From assembly GCA_012728155.1 (NCBI GenBank), contig JAAYFR010000314.1, forward strand, positions 1 to 5,106: a stretch of DNA of 5,106 nt, written 5' to 3'. Shown piece by piece: positions 1-5,106 of the stretch. Each line of letters begins with the position of its first letter. Within the stretch, counting starts at the first letter, position 1. The DNA comes from Bacteroidales bacterium (GTDB taxonomy: Bacteria; Bacteroidota; Bacteroidia; Bacteroidales; Dysgonomonadaceae). Both the position numbers and the translations under genes were made by a program. The notes below the pieces were generated by a model. That model had not been told where the DNA came from, did no database searches, and saw nothing but the letters and a program-made list of their open reading frames with translations.

Positions 1-28
1 CCTTATAGCGAGCGATAATCCAAAAAAG

Positions 29-61
29 TTTCGGATATTCACAGTTAAATCGCTATTTTTG
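29..61 (+). promoter_or_regulatory. Candidate Bacteroidota sigma-ABfr promoter upstream of trmB
   Basis: TATTTTTG at 54-61 matches the Bacteroidota -7 consensus TAnnTTTG exactly. TTTC at 29-32 is one mismatch from the TTTG -33 element, with 21 bp between them, which is within the usual range for this promoter class. A start site a few bases after 61 would leave a short leader before the trmB ATG at 88. The -7 box forms the loop of a small inverted repeat (ATCGC at 49-53, GCGAT at 61-65). The match is by eye in an AT-rich stretch, so chance similarity is possible. Nothing else in positions 1-87 could be assigned, and no upstream gene end is recognisable. Confidence 0.4.
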
Positions 62-87
62 CGATAAATTTCTGATCTACTTTTGAA

Positions 88-831
88 ATGGCAAAGAACA
101 AACTGGCCAAATTTGCCGATATGGCCACCTACGAGAACGTATTTCAATACTCGTATGAAACGTTGAAGAAAGAGAGTTTCCCTTTCAAGGGGAAATGGGA
201 GGATTTTTTTGGCAATAAAAATCCGATTGTATTGGAACTGGGGTGTGGTAAAGGGGAATATACTGTCGGTCTGGCCCGCAAATTCCCGGAGAAGAACTTT
301 ATCGGGATCGACATCAAGGGGGCACGCATGTGGACAGGAGCTACACAGGCTTTAGACGAAGGGTTGACAAATGCTGCTTTCCTTAGAAGTCGCATCGAGT
401 TTATCCACCACTTTTTCACGGAAAATGAGATATCAGAGATATGGATCACCTTCCCCGACCCACAGATGAAAAAAGCCAACAAACGGCTCACCTCCCCCCG
501 GTTTATGGAGCAATACAGCCATGTCCTCAAAGAGGGAGGCATCATTCATCTGAAAACCGACAGTAATTTCCTTTACAAGTACACCAAAGCAATGATAGAA
601 AAAAACCGACTTACACTGCTTTTTGAGACAGATGATCTATACAATTCCGGTTTGAATGAAGATATGCTCGAAATCCGCACTTTCTATGAACAACAGTGGC
701 TCTCTCGTGGTTTAAACATCAAATATATCCGATTTCACTGCCCGAAAAATCACAATTGGGTAGAGCCGGAGGTAGAAATTGAAAAAGATGATTACCGCAG
801 CTTCGGTCGCAATGCACGTATCCTGATGTGA
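88..831 (+). CDS. trmB: tRNA (guanine-N7-)-methyltransferase TrmB
   Basis: This is a cytoplasmic SAM-dependent enzyme that makes 7-methylguanosine at position 46 in the variable loop of tRNAs. The 247-residue product has a class I methyltransferase fold. The SAM-binding motif I is E50-L-G-C-G-K-G56, followed by the acidic strand end GIDIKG (73-78, D75). The family motif FPDP is at 122-125 with QMKK after it, TDSN is at 157-160, and the C-terminal TxYE signature is T198-F-Y-E201. Enterobacterial TrmB usually has FPDPWPKK; the Q-M replacement here matches my recollection of Bacteroidales orthologs. The start at 88 is preferred because the residues from M1 (KNKLAKFADMATY) resemble the conserved Bacteroidales N-terminus. 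No Shine-Dalgarno sequence precedes it, which is normal for the phylum. The gene ends with TGA, 12 bp before the ATPase gene, so co-transcription is likely. Length is normal and no key motif is missing. Confidence 0.96.
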   Translation: MAKNKLAKFADMATYENVFQYSYETLKKESFPFKGKWEDFFGNKNPIVLELGCGKGEYTVGLARKFPEKNFIGIDIKGARMWTGATQALDEGLTNAAFLRSRIEFIHHFFTENEISEIWITFPDPQMKKANKRLTSPRFMEQYSHVLKEGGIIHLKTDSNFLYKYTKAMIEKNRLTLLFETDDLYNSGLNEDMLEIRTFYEQQWLSRGLNIKYIRFHCPKNHNWVEPEVEIEKDDYRSFGRNARILM

Positions 832-843
832 GGATGAAAAGAA

Positions 844-1977
844 ATGAAAAATCAACAAATCAATATAATGACTCCATATCCACAACTGATTATCGACGCA
901 CTGAAGAATGTGCGTTACCCCGGAACGGGACAGGACATTGTCACTGCCGGCATGGTCGCCGACAACATCCGTATCGAAGGAATGAAAGTGAGCTTCTCGC
1001 TCATCACTGAAAAGGCTAATGACCCCTTTATCAAGTCGGTCGTAAAGATGGCAGAGCAGGCTATCCTGATGTATGCCGACCCGGATATCGAAATAAAAGG
1101 AAATATATCCGTACAATCGAGGCAGGCACCCCGTCCCGATCTTCCCCATTTGCTGCCAGGAGTAAAGAATATCATTGCAATAGCATCGGGAAAGGGAGGT
1201 GTGGGGAAAAGTACCGTATGCACCAATCTTGCTGTAGCATTAGCCCAGAAAGGATATAAAGTAGGACTGCTGGATGCCGATATCTTTGGCCCGTCCGTTC
1301 CCAAAATGCTTGGCGTGGAAGATGCCGCACCTGAGTTGGTGAAAAAAGAGGGACGCGACCTTATCGTCCCCATTGAAAATTGGGGAATTAAAATGCTCTC
1401 CATAGGCTTTTTCGTCAAAAAGGAAAATGCAGTAGTATGGCGCGGGGCCATGGCCGGTAATGCGCTGAAGCAGCTGATTGGCGATGCCGACTGGGGAGAG
1501 CTGGATTATTTCCTGATCGATTTCCCTCCCGGAACAAGCGATATCCATCTGACATTGGTACAGACACTCCCCATCACCGGTGCGGTGATCGTAAGTACCC
1601 CCCAGGCGGTGGCACTGGCGGATGCCCGCAAAGGGATCAGCATGTTCACCGGAGAGAAGGTAAATGTCCCCATCCTGGGACTGGTAGAGAATATGGCATG
1701 GTTCACACCGGCCGAACTACCCGAAAACAGATATTATCTCTTCGGCAAGGAGGGTTGTAAACAGTTGGCGGAAGAGCAAGGACACGCTTTGCTGGGACAG
1801 ATACCCATCGTACAAAGTATTCGCGAGGGGGGTGATGGAGGTCAGCCGGTTGCATTACGTCAAGAGAGCATCACCGGCATGGCATTCTCCCAACTTGCCG
1901 ACAACTTGGTGGAAGCTGTCGACAAACGGAATCGGGAACTACCCAAAACCCAAATTGTGGAAGTTAAACAAAAGTAA
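844..1977 (+). CDS. Mrp/NBP35 (ApbC) family P-loop ATPase, Fe-S carrier type
   Basis: Members of this family are cytoplasmic ATPases that bind Fe-S clusters and pass them to apoproteins. The product has 377 residues. Residues about 14-90 form a MIP18/DUF59-like domain, with YPGTG (25-29) where many relatives have a DPE-type motif. The MinD/Mrp-type ATPase domain follows, from about residue 108. It has the deviant Walker A SGKGGVGKST (115-124, signature K117, K122), the switch LDADIFGPS (143-151), DFPPGTSD (226-233) and TPQ (252-254). The usual CXXC after the VENM motif (281-284) is absent: the sequence reads AWFTPAELPEN. The only cysteines are C126 and C305. I recall the same variant in Bacteroidales orthologs, so it is probably a lineage trait rather than damage. 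AGGA at 831-834 supports the ATG at 844, but homologs as I remember them begin near M9 (868, MTPYPQL), which would give 369 residues. The symbols mrp and apbC are both used for this family; the biochemical role is inferred from it. Confidence 0.93.
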   Translation: MKNQQINIMTPYPQLIIDALKNVRYPGTGQDIVTAGMVADNIRIEGMKVSFSLITEKANDPFIKSVVKMAEQAILMYADPDIEIKGNISVQSRQAPRPDLPHLLPGVKNIIAIASGKGGVGKSTVCTNLAVALAQKGYKVGLLDADIFGPSVPKMLGVEDAAPELVKKEGRDLIVPIENWGIKMLSIGFFVKKENAVVWRGAMAGNALKQLIGDADWGELDYFLIDFPPGTSDIHLTLVQTLPITGAVIVSTPQAVALADARKGISMFTGEKVNVPILGLVENMAWFTPAELPENRYYLFGKEGCKQLAEEQGHALLGQIPIVQSIREGGDGGQPVALRQESITGMAFSQLADNLVEAVDKRNRELPKTQIVEVKQK

Positions 1978-1978
1978 G

Positions 1979-2033
1979 TCGGAATCATCACTACCTCCTC
2001 GGTTCGGAACAAGTTGTTCCGATTTATCGGAAT
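1979..2033 (+). promoter_or_regulatory. Spacer with alternative hairpins between the ATPase and Nudix genes
   Basis: The 69-bp spacer contains TCGGAA three times (1979-1984, 2004-2009, 2027-2032) and its complement TTCCGA once (2017-2022). The middle copy lies in a perfect dyad, TCGGAACAA (2004-2012) and TTGTTCCGA (2014-2022) around one G. The third copy gives a second hairpin, TTCCGA (2017-2022), loop TTTA, TCGGAA (2027-2032), with a possible G-U pair added at its base. Both hairpins use 2017-2022, so they exclude each other. The layout could be an attenuator, an mRNA processing or stability element, or a protein-binding dyad. The structures are seen in the sequence; any function is inference. 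Confidence 0.4.
2004..2027 (+). terminator. Possible weak intrinsic terminator after the ATPase gene
   Basis: The perfect dyad at 2004-2022 could form an RNA stem of about 8 bp with a 3-nt loop, starting 26 nt after the ATPase stop codon. The tail ATTTAT (2022-2027) is only a poor U tract and is followed by GC-containing sequence. If it terminates at all, it would probably do so partially, lowering rather than ending transcription into the Nudix and TPR genes. A dyad operator is an equally reasonable reading. Confidence 0.25.
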
Positions 2034-2046
2034 TGGCACATCAATT

Positions 2047-2577
2047 ATGAAACATCCTCTACATCAATTTCAGTTTTGTCCGAAGTGTGGTTCAAAGCGC
2101 TTCCTCGAGTACAATGAAAAGTCGAAGCGCTGTTCCGACTGCGGGTTTAACTATTATTTCAACTCGTCGGCTGCCGTGGTTGCGGTCATTGAGAACAGCA
2201 AGGGTGAGGTACTGGTCGCCCGCAGGGCGAAAGATCCTGCCCGGGGCACATTCGATCTTCCCGGTGGTTTCATCGATTTATTTGAGACGGCAGAAGAGGC
2301 GGTAGCCCGTGAAATAAAGGAAGAGACGGGTTTGTCGGTAAATTCATCACAATATCTCTTCTCCATTCCAAATATTTATCTATATTCGGGGTTTGAAGTG
2401 CATACTGTGGATATCTTCTTTAGGTGCAAGGTAGATGATTTCAATCATCTCACAGCCCAAGACGATGTCTCAGAGTTGCTTTTTATCTCTTATGATTTGA
2501 TTAATCCATCTGACTTCGGATTAGTCTCAATTCGTAAAGGAGTCGAAAAATTATTATGTGAGAATAAACAATCCTAA
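2047..2577 (+). CDS. Nudix hydrolase with N-terminal zinc ribbon
   Basis: This is a 176-residue Nudix pyrophosphohydrolase, which would cleave a nucleoside diphosphate linked to another moiety; the substrate cannot be read from the sequence. A zinc ribbon is formed by C11-P-K-C14 and C29-S-D-C32. The Nudix box is complete from G74 to L96: G74, E80, R88-E89, E92-E93 and G95 fit the pattern GX5EX7REUXEEXGU, so metal binding and catalysis should be intact. Zinc ribbon plus Nudix resembles NADH pyrophosphatase NudC, but the SQPWPFPxS motif of NudC is not present after the box and the protein is shorter, so I do not call it nudC. The ATG at 2047 is chosen over an upstream in-frame TTG at 2014, because MKHPLHQFQFCPKCG resembles the conserved start of Bacteroidales relatives and the TTG lies inside a hairpin. 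No Shine-Dalgarno sequence is visible. The second half of the gene is much more AT-rich than the first. The stop is 3 bp before the TPR gene. Confidence 0.92.
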   Translation: MKHPLHQFQFCPKCGSKRFLEYNEKSKRCSDCGFNYYFNSSAAVVAVIENSKGEVLVARRAKDPARGTFDLPGGFIDLFETAEEAVAREIKEETGLSVNSSQYLFSIPNIYLYSGFEVHTVDIFFRCKVDDFNHLTAQDDVSELLFISYDLINPSDFGLVSIRKGVEKLLCENKQS

Positions 2578-2580
2578 AAT

Positions 2581-2637
2581 ATGAAGAAAATAATCTTACT
2601 GTTCACACTGGCTTTTATTGTGCAAATCGGTACGGCA
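2581..2637 (+). other. Signal peptide of the TPR protein (Sec, signal peptidase I)
   Basis: Residues 1-19 comprise the basic start MKK, a hydrophobic core (IILLFTLAFIV) and the cleavage context IGTA before Q20. Small residues at -3 (G17) and -1 (A19) fit signal peptidase I. Gln at +1 fits the reported Bacteroidota preference for substrates whose new N-terminal Gln is cyclised to pyroglutamate. There is no cysteine, so it is not a lipoprotein signal. Confidence 0.85.
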
Positions 2638-5106
2638 CAAAAGACGACATACCACTCCCAGCCGGAACAACTCTTCAACCGTGGAAAAGAGATGTTCGTT
2701 GGAGGAAATTGGGAAGGAGCAGAGCAATTGCTGGGCACATTCGTCAAAGGGAGTGGCGATGCCTATTTGAAAGAGGAGGCAGCCTATATGATGGCATTGT
2801 CTTCATTTTATCGCGGCAGCGATAACAGTGGCAATAATATGATGAACTTTCTCGAGGCATACCCCGAAACCAGCCATCGCCACCAGCTCTATTTCCTGAT
2901 CGGCTCCTACTATTTCGACAGGGAAGAGTGGCAGGCTGCCGAAGTACGATTCGACGAAGCCGACCTCGACTACCTCACGCTCTCCGAACAGGAGGATTAC
3001 AGTTTCCGTTCCGCTTACACCCAACTCCAGTTGGGCAACAAAGAGGGAGCCACCCGTTTATTCGGACTACTGTCGCAAAACAGCCGTAAGTACCGGGATG
3101 CAGCCGATTTTTACCTTGGTTACATCGACTACTCCAACGGCAATTATGCAGAGGCGTTGCGTCGCTTTGAACGATTACGGGATCATCCGGAATATAGCCG
3201 GGAAATTGCATTCTATACGGCCCAAGGCACTTTTTTCGACGGGAAGATTGAAGATGCTGTCAGATTGTCGGAAGCTTTTGTAAGTAGGTATCCTTCCAGT
3301 GAACACCTTACCGAAGCATACCGGATTCTTGGCAACAGTCATTACCGGTTGGGCCAAGCTTCCAGAGCAATACCCTATTACGAGAAATATCTTTCCGGCG
3401 TTAAAAAGCCGCTCAGGGGTGATGCTTATTTTATGGGGTTATCCTATTTCGAAACGGCCAATTACAATAAAGCGGTAGAGATGTTCCAGCAGGCGGTGGG
3501 AGAGCCGGACCAACTCACCCAAAATGCCCAACTGCAGTTGGGGCAAACCTATCTGAAGTTGAATCAGAAACAGTCGGCACAGATGGCCTTCGAAGCGGCT
3601 TCACGCACCAATTTCGATACACAGGCACGCGAAACGGCCATGTTCAACTACGCCCTATTGTCCCATGAAACCAATTTCTCCGTCTTCAGCGAATCGATCA
3701 CCCTGTTTGAGAATTTCCTCCAGGAATTTCCCAACTCACCCCATAAAGATCAGGTAAACGATATCCTGGCTGAGACTTTCCTCACCACAAAAGATTATAC
3801 CGCCGCCCTGAATGCGATCAACCGTATCAACAACCCCGGGCGTCGCATATTGGAGGCGAAACAGATGATTTTTTTCCAGCTGGGTACCCAAGCGTTTATC
3901 AACGGCAATATGAATGAAGCGGTACAGCATTTCAACAACAGCATCAGTTTGGGCAATCAGGATGTCACAGTCCGCAACAATGCCTATTTCTGGAGAGGTG
4001 AAACCTATTACAGGATGGGAAACTACACCAATGCGGCTACCGATTTCCGGCAGTTCACCCAAAGTGCTACCTCTGCCAACGAGAACTACTCCCTTGGATG
4101 GTATAACTTGGGATATGCACTCTTCAAGCAACAACAATACAATCAGGCGGTCAATGCTTTTCAACAATATATTGCCGCAGAAAATACCAGAACTCGCCCT
4201 GAATACGCTGATGCACTTAATCGTATCGGCGACAGTTACTATTTTAACCGCAATTTCAATGAAGCGGAACGATTCTACGCGCAGGCGGCGGAGATCAACC
4301 CCTCCTCTGCCGACTATGCTGCCTATCAACGGGCATTCGTGATGGGATTGCAGCGCAACTACCAAGGAAAGATCACAGCCCTGGACAACCTGATGCGCAG
4401 CTATCCCAATTCCCAATATTTTGATGATGCCCTCTATGAGAAAAGCCGCGCACTCACCATGCTCAACAGGGAAAGCGAAGCTATTGGCGTGTTGCAACGT
4501 CTTGTGAATGAATTTCCAAAAAGTCCGCTTGCCGGCCAGGGAGGCGTTCAGTTAGGGCAGTTGTATTACAACTCCGGCAACTACCAACAAAGTATCGCCG
4601 CCTATAAAAATGTGATTACCAACTTCCCCGGTTCCGACGATGCACGTAACGCCCTGAGCTCCCTGGAGACGGTCTATCGTGATATGAACGATATCGATAA
4701 CTATGTGAAATATGCCAATTCGTTGCCGGGCGGAATGCGTATCACACCGTCGAGACAAGACTCGCTCACCTATCTGGCAGCCGAAAGCGTCTATATGCGC
4801 GGTAATCGCACCGATGCCGAGTCGGCCATGACAAAATATATCCAATCGTATCCCAATGGTGCTTACAGCAGCGATGCCCATTACTATCTCGGCGTGATTG
4901 CCGATGAAAGGAAAAACCAGGATTTGGCCTTATCGCACTTCAGGAAAGTGATCGATGCCGGCAATCTGAAATTCCTCGACAACTCCCTCATCTACACCGC
5001 ACAGACTGAATATGGAAACGGCAACTTCCGTCAGGCACTGGCAGACTACTCCAGACTGGCCAACTCAGCCAGGAACGCCCCCAACCGACAACTGGGACAA
5101 CTGGGA
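2581..5106 (+). CDS. Large exported tetratricopeptide-repeat protein (3' end outside the window)
   Basis: The frame is open from the ATG at 2581 to the last base, giving 842 codons without a stop, so the protein is cut by the window edge. An N-terminal signal peptide (residues 1-19) predicts export to the periplasm or outer envelope; there is no lipobox cysteine. Most of the rest consists of helical TPR-like units, about 18-20 by eye. Clear examples lie near residues 101-129, 173-205, 245-275, 281-307, 467-495, 504-535, 544-576, 650-685 and 766-795. They carry typical features such as G-x-x-Y-Y, NYxxA and F/Y at helix B positions. Several end in a Y/F-P-x-S/G turn, as in YxTPR-like and BamD-like outer-membrane proteins. 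A Pro/Gly-rich non-TPR insert lies at about 715-730 (LPGGMRITPSRQDSLT). No enzymatic domain is visible, so a scaffold or assembly role in the envelope is likely. I recall TPR proteins of about 1000 residues as common in Bacteroidales, without an established function. The 3-bp gap after the Nudix gene suggests shared transcription and possibly coupled translation. Confidence 0.9.
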   Translation, partial: MKKIILLFTLAFIVQIGTAQKTTYHSQPEQLFNRGKEMFVGGNWEGAEQLLGTFVKGSGDAYLKEEAAYMMALSSFYRGSDNSGNNMMNFLEAYPETSHRHQLYFLIGSYYFDREEWQAAEVRFDEADLDYLTLSEQEDYSFRSAYTQLQLGNKEGATRLFGLLSQNSRKYRDAADFYLGYIDYSNGNYAEALRRFERLRDHPEYSREIAFYTAQGTFFDGKIEDAVRLSEAFVSRYPSSEHLTEAYRILGNSHYRLGQASRAIPYYEKYLSGVKKPLRGDAYFMGLSYFETANYNKAVEMFQQAVGEPDQLTQNAQLQLGQTYLKLNQKQSAQMAFEAASRTNFDTQARETAMFNYALLSHETNFSVFSESITLFENFLQEFPNSPHKDQVNDILAETFLTTKDYTAALNAINRINNPGRRILEAKQMIFFQLGTQAFINGNMNEAVQHFNNSISLGNQDVTVRNNAYFWRGETYYRMGNYTNAATDFRQFTQSATSANENYSLGWYNLGYALFKQQQYNQAVNAFQQYIAAENTRTRPEYADALNRIGDSYYFNRNFNEAERFYAQAAEINPSSADYAAYQRAFVMGLQRNYQGKITALDNLMRSYPNSQYFDDALYEKSRALTMLNRESEAIGVLQRLVNEFPKSPLAGQGGVQLGQLYYNSGNYQQSIAAYKNVITNFPGSDDARNALSSLETVYRDMNDIDNYVKYANSLPGGMRITPSRQDSLTYLAAESVYMRGNRTDAESAMTKYIQSYPNGAYSSDAHYYLGVIADERKNQDLALSHFRKVIDAGNLKFLDNSLIYTAQTEYGNGNFRQALADYSRLANSARNAPNRQLGQLG

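Noticed and set aside
828..1010. 60-codon open frame starting with GTG at the end of trmB
   Set aside because: It overlaps the well-supported ATPase gene in another frame and its translation has no recognisable features.
915..1548. Antisense open frames of 178 and 102 codons opposite the ATPase gene
   Set aside because: They mirror a gene whose P-loop, switch and DFPPGTSD motifs are intact; the antisense products are not recognisable.
2014..2046. TTG start extending the Nudix protein by 11 residues
   Set aside because: The TTG falls within the dyad at 2004-2022, has no ribosome binding site, and the extra residues (MFRFIGIGTSI) do not resemble family N-termini; the ATG at 2047 fits better.
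2047..2577. Annotation of the Nudix gene as nudC
   Set aside because: The zinc ribbon and Nudix box match, but the SQPWPFPxS motif and the larger size of NudC are missing.
3736..4497. Antisense open frame of 253 codons opposite the TPR gene
   Set aside because: It lies wholly inside the TPR coding frame, which has a signal peptide and clear repeats. The antisense translation shows no recognisable domain and no promoter or ribosome binding site was seen; long antisense frames are expected opposite repetitive coding sequence.
4552..4881. Antisense open frame of 109 codons opposite the TPR gene
   Set aside because: It is fully contained in the TPR gene on the other strand, with low-complexity Ile/Gly/Val-rich translation and no family features.
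2581..5106. Reading the TPR protein as a T9SS/gliding lipoprotein (SprE or PorW)
   Set aside because: The signal sequence has no lipobox cysteine and the operon holds no gliding or type IX secretion gene; TPR content alone is not specific.

Overview
This window is most likely from the chromosome of a Bacteroidota, probably order Bacteroidales. Four points support this: a TrmB with the Bacteroidales-type FPDPQMKK motif, an Mrp/NBP35 ATPase of the form without CXXC, mostly absent Shine-Dalgarno sequences with a TAnnTTTG-type -7 box, and a signal peptide that leaves Gln as the first mature residue. The moderate GC content would suit Dysgonomonadaceae or Parabacteroides relatives, but that placement is inference.

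All four genes lie on the plus strand. Positions 1-87 hold a candidate promoter. trmB (88-831) is followed after 12 bp by an Mrp/ApbC-type P-loop ATPase (844-1977). A 69-bp spacer follows, carrying a perfect dyad and a second, mutually exclusive hairpin. Next comes a zinc-ribbon Nudix hydrolase (2047-2577). Three bp later a very long TPR protein with a signal peptide begins (2581) and stays open to the window end, so at least 842 codons are present and its stop lies outside.

The layout reads as one housekeeping transcription unit, possibly adjusted at the spacer before the Nudix gene. It covers tRNA m7G46 modification, a predicted Fe-S carrier ATPase, a nucleotide-housecleaning hydrolase and an envelope protein-interaction scaffold. 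No shared pathway is evident. I see no mobile element, CRISPR array, tRNA, rRNA or clear novel system. The points most worth checking are the alternative-hairpin spacer, the ATPase without CXXC, the composition break inside the Nudix gene, and the role of the exported TPR protein.
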